Assembly (NCBI GenBank): GCA_963835465.1
Contig: CAWIFR010000003.1
Span: 62,001 to 126,000 of the forward strand
Length of the DNA stretch: 64,000 nt
Direction: 5' to 3'
Origin: Bog-756 sp963835465
GTDB taxonomy: Bacteria; Actinomycetota; Acidimicrobiia; Acidimicrobiales; RAAP-2
The translations under genes and the position numbers were made by a program. Numbering within the stretch: the stretch's first letter is position 1; the number at the start of each line of letters is the position of its first letter. Shown here one piece after another: positions 1 to 8,826 of this stretch. The notes under the pieces were generated by a model. It was not told the origin of the DNA. It worked only from the letters and a program-made list of their open reading frames with translations, and did not search any database.

Positions 1-211
1 CGGACCCGGTGGGTGCATAGGACAAGTACTGGGCGGTCGACCACACCGTCGGTCGACCCGACGCCGCCTCCATGGCCACCAGCGCGGCTCCCAGGCCGCA
101 TCCACCGAAGAGGAAGTTCCCCGGCGTGGCCAACTCGGGCACCACCGTCAGCCGCCACTGGCGGTCGTGTCCCACCGGCTCCATGCCGAGGAAGTCCCTC
201 GCATCGGTCAT
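1..211 (-). CDS. Thioesterase-like protein, N-terminal part (cut by window start)
   Basis: Reading leftward from an ATG at 211, an open frame of 70 codons runs off the window edge. It begins MTDARDFLGMEP and includes GNFLFGGCGLGAALVAMEA and YLSYAPTG, which resemble the first hot-dog repeat of acyl-CoA thioesterase II-like proteins. These hydrolyse acyl-CoA to free acid and CoA. The frame starts 34 bp after the acyl-CoA dehydrogenase stop on the same strand, so the two are probably one fatty-acid or sterol side-chain operon. The C-terminal half, with the catalytic residues, is outside the window, so substrate cannot be judged. Confidence 0.6.
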   Translation of the reverse strand, partial: MTDARDFLGMEPVGHDRQWRLTVVPELATPGNFLFGGCGLGAALVAMEAASGRPTVWSTAQYLSYAPTGS

Positions 212-245
212 CGGGGCCCCCACGTTCCCCGGCGTTCGATGTCCA

Positions 246-1442
246 TCAGCTGCGGGGAACCTTGGACCACGGCAGTTCCTTGTCGACCCGCACGTCCCCG
301 GGCAGGCCCAGGATCCGCTCTCCCAGGATGTTCCGCTGGATCTCCGAGGTCCCCCCCTCGATGGAGTTGGCCCGTGACCTGATGAACAGTTTGCGTGACG
401 ACCCGGCCGGCCCGACCAGGCCGAGGCCTTCGGAGCGGCGCATGGTGTAGTCGTAGCCGACCTGACCGTCGGCACCCAGCAGATCCACGCACAGCTCGTA
501 GATCCGCTTGTTGACCTCGGCAAACATGAGCTTGGCGATCGACCCCTCGGGGCCGGGATTGCCAGCCTTCCGGTTCTGACTGGCCCGGAGGTTGGTCAGC
601 CGCAGTGCCTCGGACTCGATCCACAGCCTCATCAGCCGGTCTCGGTCCACCGGATTTTGGCGGTGGCCGGCGCTCTGCCAGATGCGCACCGCCTCGGCGA
701 TGGATCCCGACCCCGCCCCCGGGGCGCTCGAGCTCCCACCGATGGTCGTCCGCTCGTTGGACAGCGTCGTCATGGCCACGCGCCAACCTTCGCCGACGTC
801 CCCCACCCGGTCGGCGTCCGGCACCCGGACCTCGGTCAGGTACACCTCATTGAACTCGGCCTCCCCGGTCATCTGCCGCAGGGGCCGAACCTCAACCCCC
901 GGGGCGTGCATGTCCAGGGCGAAGTAGGTGAGGCCCTTGTGCTTCGGGAGGTCGGGGTCGGTCCGGGCCACCAGCATGCCCCGGTCGGCGATGTGGGCCA
1001 GGGTGTTCCACACCTTCTGTCCGGAGATGATCCACTCGTCGCCGTCGCGGACGGCGCGGGTGGACAGGCCCGCCAGATCGGACCCGGAGCCCGGCTCACT
1101 GAACAGCTGGCACCAGGCGTCTTCGCCGGTGAAGGTCCGACGCAGGATCCGTTGGCGGAGCTCCTCCGAGCCGTGGGTCACCACGGTGGGCCCGGCCATG
1201 GTCAGACCGAAGAACTCTCTCGCCCCGGGCGGCGTGGCCCCGGCCTGGCCCAGCCGGCGATCGATCTCCCGCTGCAGATTGGGGGCGAGCCCCAACCCGC
1301 CATAGCCCTCCGGGAAGGATATCCAGGCCAATCCGAGTTCGAACTGCCGGGCCCGGAAGGCCTCGACCGGAACGGCGCGGGGGTCGAGCTCGTCGAGCAG
1401 CTGGCTGGTCCGCTCGGTCACCAGGGTCACGTCGTCTGCCAT
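246..1442 (-). CDS. Acyl-CoA dehydrogenase
   Basis: A 398-residue flavoprotein of full family length. Visible blocks are the N-terminal helical domain with FPEGYGGLGL (about 43-52), the middle beta domain with QLFSEPGSGSDLAGL (about 112-126) and KVWNTLAHIAD, and the C-terminal helical domain ending in EGGTSEIQRNILGERILGLP. The glutamate of the IEGGTSE segment sits where the catalytic base or flavin-binding loop lies in this family. It should oxidise an acyl-CoA to the 2-enoyl-CoA with FAD and pass electrons to ETF. It lies upstream of a thioesterase-like gene on the same strand. Chain length or steroid specificity cannot be read from the sequence. Confidence 0.9.
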   Translation of the reverse strand: MADDVTLVTERTSQLLDELDPRAVPVEAFRARQFELGLAWISFPEGYGGLGLAPNLQREIDRRLGQAGATPPGAREFFGLTMAGPTVVTHGSEELRQRILRRTFTGEDAWCQLFSEPGSGSDLAGLSTRAVRDGDEWIISGQKVWNTLAHIADRGMLVARTDPDLPKHKGLTYFALDMHAPGVEVRPLRQMTGEAEFNEVYLTEVRVPDADRVGDVGEGWRVAMTTLSNERTTIGGSSSAPGAGSGSIAEAVRIWQSAGHRQNPVDRDRLMRLWIESEALRLTNLRASQNRKAGNPGPEGSIAKLMFAEVNKRIYELCVDLLGADGQVGYDYTMRRSEGLGLVGPAGSSRKLFIRSRANSIEGGTSEIQRNILGERILGLPGDVRVDKELPWSKVPRS

Positions 1443-1525
1443 GCCCAGAACATACAGCGACGGACGGGATCCGGTTCCGGACGAAGGCGGCGGGCCGCTC
1501 GGCGGTCGCGCCGGGACCAGGGCGG

Positions 1526-2137
1526 TCAGGGCTGGAGCCGCTCGATCCGCCAGCTGTCGGCCTGGGGCGTGTACCGCAGGCGGTCGTGGAGCCGGTCCCG
1601 GCGGTTCTGCCAGAACTCATAGCTCCTGGGCCGCACCCGGAGTCCTCCCCACCCCTCCGGCCGGGGCACCGGATGATCGGCGAACTCCACCTCAAGGGCC
1701 CGGACTCGTGCGTCGAGCTCGTTCCGGTCGGCCACGACCTCACTCTGGTGCGAGGCGTGGGCCCCGATCTGGGCACCCCGGGGACGGGTGGCGAAGTAGG
1801 CGTCCGACTCCTCGGCACTGGTGTGCTCCACCGGACCCTCGATGCGGATCTGACGGCCCCGTACCTCCCAGTAGAAGAGCAGGGCGGCCCGTGGGCGATC
1901 GGTGAGCTCCCGGCCCTTGCGGCTGGCGTAGTTGGAGTGGAACACAAATCCACCCTCCCCCCACTCCTTCAGCAGCACCATGCGCAACGAAGGCTGGCCG
2001 TCGGCGCCCACCGAGGCGACGGCCATGGCCTCGGGCACGTCCAACATCGTGGCCACATCGTCGAACCAACGGCCGAACTGGACCAGCGGATCAGGGTCCA
2101 CATCGGCTTCGAGCAGCGGTTCGGCGTGCAGGTCCAT
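1526..2137 (-). CDS. pdxH: Pyridoxamine 5'-phosphate oxidase
   Basis: A 203-residue protein with the PdxH pattern: AMAVASVGADGQPSLRMVLL (FMN and substrate contacts), FHSNYASRKGREL, AALLFYWEVRGRQIRIEG, an AxxS-type segment GAHASHQSEVV, and the C-terminal RRDRLHDRLRY and WRIERLQP with the conserved RLxP ending. It uses FMN and oxygen to convert pyridoxine or pyridoxamine 5'-phosphate to PLP in the cytoplasm. It is divergent from a PLP-dependent aminotransferase 72 bp away, so coenzyme maker and user may share a control region. Confidence 0.95.
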   Translation of the reverse strand: MDLHAEPLLEADVDPDPLVQFGRWFDDVATMLDVPEAMAVASVGADGQPSLRMVLLKEWGEGGFVFHSNYASRKGRELTDRPRAALLFYWEVRGRQIRIEGPVEHTSAEESDAYFATRPRGAQIGAHASHQSEVVADRNELDARVRALEVEFADHPVPRPEGWGGLRVRPRSYEFWQNRRDRLHDRLRYTPQADSWRIERLQP

Positions 2138-2195
2138 GACCCGACCCTACCGGGGGTGGCGATCCGGACACCGGGGGCCCGGTGGTCAGAGCCGC

Positions 2196-2201
2196 TAGAT
2201 T
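2196..2201 (+). promoter_or_regulatory. Putative -10 box of a leaderless transcript (class V aminotransferase)
   Basis: TAGATT lies 8 nt before the GTG start at 2210 and there is no Shine-Dalgarno sequence. In actinobacteria this geometry usually means the mRNA starts at the start codon. This is an inference from spacing only. Confidence 0.4.
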
Positions 2202-2209
2202 CGCCCAGT

Positions 2210-3415
2210 GTGACCGGCATCCTCGACGTCGAGGCCGAACGGGCCGCCACTCCGGGTTGCACCCGCGTCGACCATCTGAACAACGCCGGTGCCGCCCTGC
2301 CCACCACCGCCACCCTCCAGACCATGATCGACCATCTGCGACTCGAGGCCGAGCGGGGTGGCTATGAGGCCGCCACGGCCGCCACGGAGCGGCTGGCCGC
2401 GGTGAGGAGCTCGGCGGCCAGCCTGCTGCACGCCCGGCCAGACGAAGTGGCCGTCACCGGATCGGACACCCAGGCCTGGACCAAGGCGGTGTGGGGGTTC
2501 TTCGCCGGTGGGGGCCTCGGCCCGGGGCAGGTCGTGCTCGTGGACCGGCTGGCCTATGACAGTCACTACCTGGGACTGCTGCAGGTCTCGGGCCTGGCCG
2601 GCGCCTCCGTCGAGGTCGTGCCGAGCCTGGGCGACGGGACGGTGGACCTGGGGGCCCTGGCCGGCCGGTTGGAGCGTGCAGGTGACCGGGTGGCGCTGGT
2701 GGCGGCCACCCATGTCGGGACCCACCGCGGACTCATCAATCCGGTGGAGGAGGTCGGGGCGCTCTGCCGTGTCGCCGGGGTGCCGTACTTCCTCGATGCC
2801 TGCCAGAGCCTGGGCCAGCTCCCGGTCGACGTGGTCGCCATCGGCTGCGACGTCGCCACCGCCACCGGACGCAAGTGGCTCCGTGGACCCCGCGGCACCG
2901 GCCTCCTGTTCGTGCGGACTGACTTCGTCGAACGGCTCTCGCCCCCGGGCATCGGTTGGAGCGCCGCCCCCTGGGAGGACGCCGACCACTTCAGCTTCCG
3001 GGCCGGCGCCGAGCGGTTCATCGAGTTCGAAGTCCCCGTGGCCGCCCATCTGGCCCTGGGGGTGGCCATCGATCACGCGCTGGGCCTCGGCGTCCACCGC
3101 ATCACCGAGCGGGTGGGGTTGCTCGCCGAGCAGCTCCGCAACGACCTGTCCGGCCTGTCCGGCGTGGCCGTCCACGACGGCGGTGCCCGACGAGCCGGCA
3201 TCGTGACCTTCACCGTCGACGGGTCCGAGCCGGTCGACGTGGCCAGGCGGGCCTCGGCGGCGGGGATCAACGTCTCGGTCAGTGACGCCCCCTGGGCCCG
3301 GTTGGACATGGTGGCCCCCCATCCCACGTCCAAGGTGAGGGCCTCCCCGCACTACTACAACACCGAGGACGAGTTGGCCCACCTGGTCGAGGTGGTCCAG
3401 ACGTGCACACAGTGA
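2210..3415 (+). CDS. Class V aminotransferase-fold PLP enzyme
   Basis: A protein of 401 residues if GTG 2210 is used. The open frame reaches back to 1586, but that part lies inside pdxH antisense and lacks homology-like content, while HLNNAGAALP near the new N terminus is a typical family start. Visible elements are ATHVGTHRGLINPVEEV, YFLDACQSLGQLPVDV (PLP-ring Asp) and ATGRKWLRGPRGTGLLFVR (Schiff-base Lys in GRKW). The fold includes cysteine desulfurases, selenocysteine lyases, isopenicillin-N epimerase-like enzymes and EgtE. The exact substrate is unknown. The gene is divergent from pdxH, which supplies PLP. Confidence 0.85.
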   Translation: MTGILDVEAERAATPGCTRVDHLNNAGAALPTTATLQTMIDHLRLEAERGGYEAATAATERLAAVRSSAASLLHARPDEVAVTGSDTQAWTKAVWGFFAGGGLGPGQVVLVDRLAYDSHYLGLLQVSGLAGASVEVVPSLGDGTVDLGALAGRLERAGDRVALVAATHVGTHRGLINPVEEVGALCRVAGVPYFLDACQSLGQLPVDVVAIGCDVATATGRKWLRGPRGTGLLFVRTDFVERLSPPGIGWSAAPWEDADHFSFRAGAERFIEFEVPVAAHLALGVAIDHALGLGVHRITERVGLLAEQLRNDLSGLSGVAVHDGGARRAGIVTFTVDGSEPVDVARRASAAGINVSVSDAPWARLDMVAPHPTSKVRASPHYYNTEDELAHLVEVVQTCTQ

Positions 3416-3455
3416 CCGGAAATGCGGCGCCGGGGCTGCCGATCCCCCGACTCTG

Positions 3456-4832
3456 TCAGCCCAGCGCCGCCAACACGTCGTCGGCGGTCTGCTCGCCCGA
3501 CCGCACCGCCCCTTCCATGTAGCCGTTCCACACCGGCGAGCACTCGGCCCCGGCCCAGTGCAGGCGACCCACGGGTTCGGTGAGGGCCGAGCCGAAGTCG
3601 CCCCACACGCCGGGGGTGAAGTGGGCCCCGTAGCAGCCCCGGCTGAACTCCTCGGCCGTCCAATCGCGCTCGATGTACTCGACGGGGTGGGCGGCCCGGG
3701 CCCCGAAGTACCGCACAAAGCACGCGATGGCGGCCGCCCGGCGGTCCTCCCAGGACAGTCGGGACGCCCGGCGCCCGTCGTTGGCCTCCATGAACCCCAT
3801 CAGGATGCCCGGGGTGCCGCTGGGCGGGGAGTTGTCGAACGTCACCTTGATCGGACCCTCGTCCGACGCTGCCTGGCCGGTCAGGCCGTCTCGCCGCCAG
3901 AAGGGCTCGTCGTAGACGGCAGCGAGCTTGATTACCGAGCCGGCCGGAAGCCGCTGGGTCAGCTGGTCCCGCCACGGCGGGAGGATGGGTTCGTACTCCA
4001 ACCGCCCGGCCAGCGTGGGAGGGAGCGTCACGATCGCCCTCTCGGCCGTGAACTCCTCGCCACCCCGGGTGATCACCAACACCCCGTCCTCGGACTGTTC
4101 GATACGGCGTACCGGGTGGTCCAGGCGCACCCGGTCGCCCAGGCTCTCGGCCATGGCCTCGGAGATCCGGATGGAGCCGCCGACGATCCGGTCCTGCTGA
4201 GCTCCCCGGTCAGTGCTCAGGAGGCCCTCGAAGTCGGTGCCGGAGTGGGCGTAGAACAGGGCATGGAGCGCGGAGAGGTTGCCGCTCTCGGCGGAGAAGA
4301 CCGCTTCGGTGGCCACCCGAAAGTAGGCCCGACCGGTCTCGGTTCGCAGGTTCCTGCGGATCCATGTCTCGAAGGTCTGGTTGTCGAGGGCCTCGGCTCC
4401 CGGAGCGGTCCACGGCTTGTCCAGGGGCACCTTGCCCGCCAACCGCTGGAACCTGGTGAGCCCTTGGAGCAGATCGGCCAGGACGAAGGGGTTGAGCTTG
4501 GGCACCGCTCCCCGCTTGGAGGCCATGCGGCTCTGCTTGCCCCCCAGTTGGACCACGTGCTTGCCGGAGTTGTACGTCGGGAAGGTCTCCAAGCCCAACT
4601 CCTCGACCAGCGCGTACATGCGGGTCTGGGTGGGACCGAGCCACTGGCCGCCCAGCTCCACCGGCACACCGGAGTCGGTCTGTCCTCCCTCGGTGCGCCC
4701 ACCTACCCGTGCACGGGCCTCCAGCACCGTGGCCTCGACACCCGCCGTCCGCAGTCGTCGGGCCGCGGCCAGCCCGGCGAGCCCGGCTCCGACGACCAGT
4801 ACCGGGGCTCGACGTGGGGGTGCAGCGCTCAT
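3456..4832 (-). CDS. Flavin-containing amine oxidase (monoamine oxidase family)
   Basis: A 458-residue FAD oxidase. The N terminus has the dinucleotide motif VLVVGAGLAGLAAARRL followed by EARARVGGRT (FAD ribose binding). ELGGQWLGPTQTRM and the C-terminal LHWAGAECSPVWNGYMEGAVRSG are the usual flavin monoamine oxidase blocks. The ATG at 4832 is preferred over an upstream in-frame start because it overlaps the previous stop as ATGA (4829-4832), which implies translational coupling with the secernin-like gene. It probably deaminates a primary or secondary amine to an aldehyde with hydrogen peroxide release. The substrate is not predictable. Confidence 0.9.
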   Translation of the reverse strand: MSAAPPRRAPVLVVGAGLAGLAAARRLRTAGVEATVLEARARVGGRTEGGQTDSGVPVELGGQWLGPTQTRMYALVEELGLETFPTYNSGKHVVQLGGKQSRMASKRGAVPKLNPFVLADLLQGLTRFQRLAGKVPLDKPWTAPGAEALDNQTFETWIRRNLRTETGRAYFRVATEAVFSAESGNLSALHALFYAHSGTDFEGLLSTDRGAQQDRIVGGSIRISEAMAESLGDRVRLDHPVRRIEQSEDGVLVITRGGEEFTAERAIVTLPPTLAGRLEYEPILPPWRDQLTQRLPAGSVIKLAAVYDEPFWRRDGLTGQAASDEGPIKVTFDNSPPSGTPGILMGFMEANDGRRASRLSWEDRRAAAIACFVRYFGARAAHPVEYIERDWTAEEFSRGCYGAHFTPGVWGDFGSALTEPVGRLHWAGAECSPVWNGYMEGAVRSGEQTADDVLAALG

Positions 4833-6046
4833 GGGTGCAGCTCCTTTTCGATGTCCACGGCCAGGTCGATCTGGGCCGCCCGATCGATCGCCTTCCATGC
4901 TCGTCGCACCCAGCGCGGTCGGCTGTCAGGGAGGTGGGCGGCGGCCACGTCGCCCAGCCACCGGCGTTCGAGTCGCTGGGCCTCACCGAAGGCCGACGCC
5001 GAGTCGGGCGGGTCGGCGATCCACCGAGCCTCGGTGCGATCCCGAGCGTACCGGTAGCGGGGCATGAGGGTGGAGTGGGCGCAGATGGTCGTCCGGTGCA
5101 GCAGTTCGTGGCGCCACCAGGGCACCTGGGGATCGAAGACGTTGGTGGGTGCCGGCCCCAGGTCCAACGGGGAGTCCACGGCGACCGGCTTGAACAGGGA
5201 CGTGCAGGGAGCCGAGGTGGCCGTGGCCCAGTGCCGGGTTCCGTGCCGGAGGTCGGCCACCCACGAGGCGGTGGTCTGGCTCGAGGCCACCAGGCCCCCG
5301 GCGTGGACGCACGGCGCCTCCAGGCCGCCGTGCACCGGTGACCAATGGGGGGCGTTGGCGCTTCCATGACCACGGAGCACCTCCATCAGATCGGCGGGCC
5401 CGGAGGCCCGACAGGCCAGGGGCTCGGTCCTCGCCCGTCGGGCGGCGGCGGCCGAGACCCAGGTGCGGAGGCTACGGCCGTGCGTCCGGGCGAACGCCGG
5501 GATGCTCAGCCCGTTGGAGATGCTGCGTCCCGGGCCGGTCACCACCTCGGTGGCCCACTGGGAGCCGGATGTCTCCAGCACGAACGCCCCTGACGGGTCG
5601 GCCACCAGGAAGCTGTTGTCGTAGGTGAAGCCGGTCCGCTCGTAGCTGCACGGCCCACCCTGCCCATGCCGCTCGAGCAGTTCCACCATGACCGACACCG
5701 CCCGCTCGGCCGTGTCGGCCCGCTCGAGGGCCAGTCGGAGCAGGTCCATGCCCAACAGGGCCTTCTCGCCCGGCTCGGACCGGGTGAAGACGGCCTCGTT
5801 GCCGATGACCACTCCGTGCTCGTTGGTGCCCATCTCGGCCCCCCACATCCACCAGGGACGGGAAAGAAGGACGCCGAAGGTGTGGCCCACCTGGGGCACG
5901 TCGATCCACGTGCACGCCACCCGGTCATCAGGATCGTGGTCAGCCGGGGACACCCAAACGAGCGGTTGGGCCTCGTTGGGGTCCCGGTCGCTGTTCTTGG
6001 CGAAGAGAATCCCGTCGTCGGTGATGGTCACCATCGAGTCACACAT
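4829..6046 (-). CDS. Secernin/C69-type N-terminal-nucleophile hydrolase
   Basis: A 405-residue protein starting MCDSMVTI. The cysteine at position 2 would be the N-terminal nucleophile after removal of Met, followed by the family block GILFAKNSDRDPNEAQ. Later blocks are GTNEHGVVIGNEAVFT, YDNSFLVADPSGAFVLETSG and the Asn-rich SISNGLSI. The longer frame to 6175 is rejected because ATG 6046 has a GAGGAGG ribosome-binding site and places the Cys correctly. The family contains dipeptidases and secernins, which cleave amide bonds. It is coupled to the amine oxidase by a 4-bp overlap, so a shared peptide or amide catabolism role is plausible but unproven. Confidence 0.85.
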   Translation of the reverse strand: MCDSMVTITDDGILFAKNSDRDPNEAQPLVWVSPADHDPDDRVACTWIDVPQVGHTFGVLLSRPWWMWGAEMGTNEHGVVIGNEAVFTRSEPGEKALLGMDLLRLALERADTAERAVSVMVELLERHGQGGPCSYERTGFTYDNSFLVADPSGAFVLETSGSQWATEVVTGPGRSISNGLSIPAFARTHGRSLRTWVSAAAARRARTEPLACRASGPADLMEVLRGHGSANAPHWSPVHGGLEAPCVHAGGLVASSQTTASWVADLRHGTRHWATATSAPCTSLFKPVAVDSPLDLGPAPTNVFDPQVPWWRHELLHRTTICAHSTLMPRYRYARDRTEARWIADPPDSASAFGEAQRLERRWLGDVAAAHLPDSRPRWVRRAWKAIDRAAQIDLAVDIEKELHP

Positions 6047-6225
6047 TGGGTCCCCTCCTCCCGAACGGTCTCGAACGGCACGGCACCAGCCGGTGGCCCC
6101 GGAGGTCCGGGCGGTCGGTCCAGCTAAGTTACCCCCAACCGCGAAACGTCCACCTAACCAGCCTCTTGACGCCATCAGCTCCCGAGCACGCAGTCACCGG
6201 TGGGACCCGGACCACGTCGGACCCC

Positions 6226-6663
6226 TTAGGGCGACCCCTCACGGCCCGGCGCTCCGGACCACCCGTCGAGGGCCGACACCCGGAAGGTCAAGAGTTCGGC
6301 GAAGGGCCGGCTCCGGTACTGCGGATACTTCTCGGACAGCAGCCCCTCGAGATCCGCCCGGATGCTTCCACCGAGTTCCTGGCCGACCATCCACACCCGT
6401 ACCCACCACAGGCGCGACCAGTCCGCCGGATCCCAGCGGTCGCAGAGCAGCACGGCCCGGCGGTCGGCTCCGAGGTTCCTCGACCGCTGGAGATTGATCG
6501 AGGTCTTGGGCTTCACCGTGTCGACCGGGACGGCCAGTACGGTCCCGTGCAAGGCGAAGCAGACCGGGACCGCGTCCACCCCTCGTTCAGCATGGACAGT
6601 GCCGAGCACACCACGCTCGGCACGCACGAGGAGCTCCTGACAGGCCGTCCGATCGAGCTTCAC
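6226..6663 (-). CDS. PPOX-class F420-dependent oxidoreductase (TIGR03668-like)
   Basis: A 145-residue split-barrel protein from GTG 6663, which has a GGGGGG-like ribosome-binding site just upstream. It begins VKLDRTACQELLVRAERGVLG and continues with PVCFALHGTVLAVPVDTVKPKT and AVLLCDRWDPADWSRLWWVRV. This matches the short PPOX-like family that binds the deazaflavin F420 in actinobacteria. It would transfer hydride between F420 and an unknown substrate. An in-frame ATG exists farther upstream (about 6720), but the extra residues do not look like the family. Confidence 0.8.
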   Translation of the reverse strand: MKLDRTACQELLVRAERGVLGTVHAERGVDAVPVCFALHGTVLAVPVDTVKPKTSINLQRSRNLGADRRAVLLCDRWDPADWSRLWWVRVWMVGQELGGSIRADLEGLLSEKYPQYRSRPFAELLTFRVSALDGWSGAPGREGSP

Positions 6664-6830
6664 ACCCCCCGGTCTAGTCCCCCGTCCCCCACGGGGGTCC
6701 CTGTCAGCCCGGGCCACCATGCACGCACCCGCTGCCCACACCGGGTGGCTGTCGAGATGGGCGCCGGATCAGTGGCTTCGAACCCCATCGTTGCCGGTCG
6801 TCCCCGTGCCGTCGACCCCTTCACGGCCGG

Positions 6831-7400
6831 CTACTGACGGCCGGCCTTGAAGGGACAGTGCACCAGGTGGTCGTCGATCAATCCGACCGCTTGCAGGTAC
6901 GAGTAGGTGATGGTGGATCCGACGAAGGTAAAGCCCCGCCGCTTCAGGTCCTTGCCCAGCCGGTCCGAGAGCTCGGTCCGCGCCGGCAGGTCGGCGGTGC
7001 TCCGTGGTCGGTTGACGATCGTGGTGCCGTCGACCCACGACCACAGGTAGTCGGCGAAGCTGCCGTACTCGGAGACCACATCGAGAAAGGCCCGAGCGTT
7101 GGTCACCGTTCCCCGGACTTTGAGCCGGTTGCGAACGATGCCCGGATCGTCCAGGAGAGACAGGACCTTGCCTTCGTCGTAGCCGGCCACGGTGGTGGGC
7201 TCGAAGCCATCGAGGGCGCGGCGGTAGTTCTCCCGCTTGTTGAGGATGGTGGACCAGGACAAGCCGGCTTGGGCACCTTCGAGGATCAACATCTCGAACA
7301 GATGGACGTCGTCGTGGGATGGGACCCCCCACTCCTCGTCGTGATAGCGGCGCATGACCTCGGACCCCTCCGCCCAGTCGCACCGTCGATCGCTCGCCAT
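6831..7400 (-). CDS. tag: DNA-3-methyladenine glycosylase I
   Basis: A 189-residue enzyme of normal Tag length. The start RRCDWAEGSEVMRRYHDEEWGVP supplies Cys and His zinc ligands (C7, H20), and the C terminus DDHLVHCPFKAG supplies the other His and Cys. FEMLILEGAQAGLSWSTIL and KRRGFTFVGSTITYSYLQAVG are the classic substrate-binding and helix-hairpin-helix-like blocks. It removes 3-methyladenine from alkylated DNA as the first step of base excision repair. It is a single gene with no neighbouring adaptive-response regulator. Confidence 0.95.
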   Translation of the reverse strand: MASDRRCDWAEGSEVMRRYHDEEWGVPSHDDVHLFEMLILEGAQAGLSWSTILNKRENYRRALDGFEPTTVAGYDEGKVLSLLDDPGIVRNRLKVRGTVTNARAFLDVVSEYGSFADYLWSWVDGTTIVNRPRSTADLPARTELSDRLGKDLKRRGFTFVGSTITYSYLQAVGLIDDHLVHCPFKAGRQ

Positions 7401-7470
7401 CGGATCCGACCCTACCGGCCGCCCGGGGCCCCTGACGATCCCCGCCGGGACAGGCTGATCGACTCCGGCG

Positions 7471-7668
7471 TCAACGCTCCCAGGGACAGCCGGGAACGGT
7501 CAAGAAGTCCACGCCGAGGGGAATGGCGTTCCTCGGTCGCCAGACCGGGGCGATACCGACGACAGGGGACGCGACGTGCACCTCGGGGTGCCCCATCGTC
7601 GACACGATCTTCGCGCCGAGTCGTCTGCCCCCGACCAAACTGGTAATCCGGTAATCCGTCGACTCCAC
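7471..7668 (-). CDS. Hypothetical small protein
   Basis: A 65-residue frame starting MESTDYRITSLVGGRRLGAK and ending GVDFLTVPGCPWER. Its composition is balanced rather than Arg/Pro-rich like most false frames here, and it sits in an otherwise empty gap between tag and the next gene. I recognise no family. No strong ribosome-binding site is evident, so this is a tentative call. Confidence 0.35.
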   Translation of the reverse strand: MESTDYRITSLVGGRRLGAKIVSTMGHPEVHVASPVVGIAPVWRPRNAIPLGVDFLTVPGCPWER

Positions 7669-7686
7669 AGCGGCCCGAGGTCCTCG

Positions 7687-8334
7687 TCAGCGACCGGGGG
7701 TCGCCACCTCGGCCGACCGGTGCCGGGTCATCGACGTCCACCACCGTTCGCCGTCCTCGTCCCGCACGATGCCGAATCGGGTGATGGTTCGCTGGCCACC
7801 TTCGTGGTCCCGGTACAGCAGGTCGACACTGAGCTCACCCCGCTCCACTGCCTGGGTCATGGCCGCATGCAGCGAGTCGGACTCCTCTCGGAGGGCACCT
7901 TGCCAGAAGGCAACGTCCCCCGGGGGCACCAGGAGCGACCGGGTCTGGGGCCGGAATTTCTCGACCTCAGCCGCCCGCTCTGCTTCGGTCCCCATGGTGG
8001 GGAACGGCTGCCACGCCTCGATGAGCGCCATGCCGTTGCCGACATTGCGCACCTGCATGGCCAGGTAGATCACGCCGTCGATGACCTCCACGGCGGCCTG
8101 TCCGCCGGGCACGACCACCCAGTGGCGGTCGACGAACATGATCCGTTCCTCAGGATCCTCGAGGCGGCTCGGGGCCAGGATGGGCCGTAGGGAGAATTGG
8201 AAGGACCGCTCGGCCACCCGGGCGGCGTGGTTGGCCGAGCGGACCGAGGCGAAGGTGGCCACCGCCAGTACCAGTGTCCCGGCTGCCGTGGCCAAAGAGG
8301 AGATGGTGACCCATTCGTCCGATGCCAACATCAT
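7687..8334 (-). CDS. Predicted single-span membrane protein of unknown function
   Basis: A 215-residue protein with ATG codons at 8334 and 8331. After MMLASDEWVTISS there is one hydrophobic segment (TAAGTLVLAVATFASV, about 14-29), then a polar domain with repeated strands and the terminal RFGIVRDEDGERWWTSMTRH. Similar N-anchored proteins are common in actinobacteria with no known role. It is divergent from yjbQ with only 35 bp between starts, so their promoters overlap. Confidence 0.65.
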   Translation of the reverse strand: MMLASDEWVTISSLATAAGTLVLAVATFASVRSANHAARVAERSFQFSLRPILAPSRLEDPEERIMFVDRHWVVVPGGQAAVEVIDGVIYLAMQVRNVGNGMALIEAWQPFPTMGTEAERAAEVEKFRPQTRSLLVPPGDVAFWQGALREESDSLHAAMTQAVERGELSVDLLYRDHEGGQRTITRFGIVRDEDGERWWTSMTRHRSAEVATPGR

Positions 8335-8369
8335 CGGGCACCCTACCGTTGGCGATGGGAGGATGGGGC

Positions 8370-8771
8370 ATGGAGTCCACGCTGCTGACGGTAGACACCA
8401 CTGGGCGGACCGCGGTCGACCTGACCGACCTGGTACTGCACTTCTGTTCCGGGCGCGGTGACGGGCTGGCACACGTGTTCATCCCCCACGCCACGGCCGG
8501 TGTGGCCCTGATGGAAGTGGGTTCGGGCTCGGAGGGGGACCTCGAAGGCGCTCTCCACCGGTTGCTGCCGCGGGACGACCGCTACCGACACCGACACGGA
8601 GCGGTGGGCCATGGGGCGGACCATCTACTGCCGGCCCTCGTCAGCCCCTCGCTCACGGTTCCCGTCCTCGCCGGGAGGCCTCAGCTCGGCACCTGGCAGA
8701 GCGTGGTCCTGGTCGACACCAACAGTGACAACCCCGTGCGCAACGTGCGGCTCAGTTTCGTGCCTGGGTAG
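8370..8771 (+). CDS. yjbQ: YjbQ family protein (UPF0047, secondary thiamine-phosphate synthase type)
   Basis: A 133-residue protein of family length. FIPHATAGVALMEVG carries the conserved histidine region, and DDRYRHRHGAVGHGADHLLPALVSPSLTVPVL matches the His-rich block and core strands of UPF0047. GTWQSVVLVDTN is the conserved C-terminal strand. ATG 8370 is chosen because GGGAGGA lies about 7 nt upstream. Members can replace ThiE weakly, but the true physiological reaction is unsettled. Confidence 0.9.
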   Translation: MESTLLTVDTTGRTAVDLTDLVLHFCSGRGDGLAHVFIPHATAGVALMEVGSGSEGDLEGALHRLLPRDDRYRHRHGAVGHGADHLLPALVSPSLTVPVLAGRPQLGTWQSVVLVDTNSDNPVRNVRLSFVPG

Positions 8772-8782
8772 GCCGGGCGAGG

Positions 8783-8804
8783 CGACGGCGGCCGGATGCC
8801 GTCG
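8783..8804. terminator. Possible bidirectional hairpin between convergent genes
   Basis: CGACGGC (8783-8789) and GCCGTCG (8798-8804) form a perfect 7-bp stem with an 8-nt loop in the 55-bp gap between yjbQ and the flavin reductase, which face each other. There is no U-tract, so it is only a candidate. Confidence 0.35.
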
Positions 8805-8826
8805 GCCGCATGAGGACCTCTCCGCC

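Noticed and set aside
657..1622. Long open frames opposite real genes (for example 657-1622 +, 2195-3718 -, 10114-11400 -, 18609-20501 -, 49867-51495 -)
   Set aside because: They are antisense to genes with complete family motifs, and their translations are Gly/Arg/Pro/His-rich without domain-like content, as expected in GC-rich DNA.
1586..2209. N-terminal extension of the class V aminotransferase by about 200 residues
   Set aside because: It overlaps pdxH fully on the opposite strand and has no recognisable sequence. GTG 2210 with a -10 box gives a normal enzyme.
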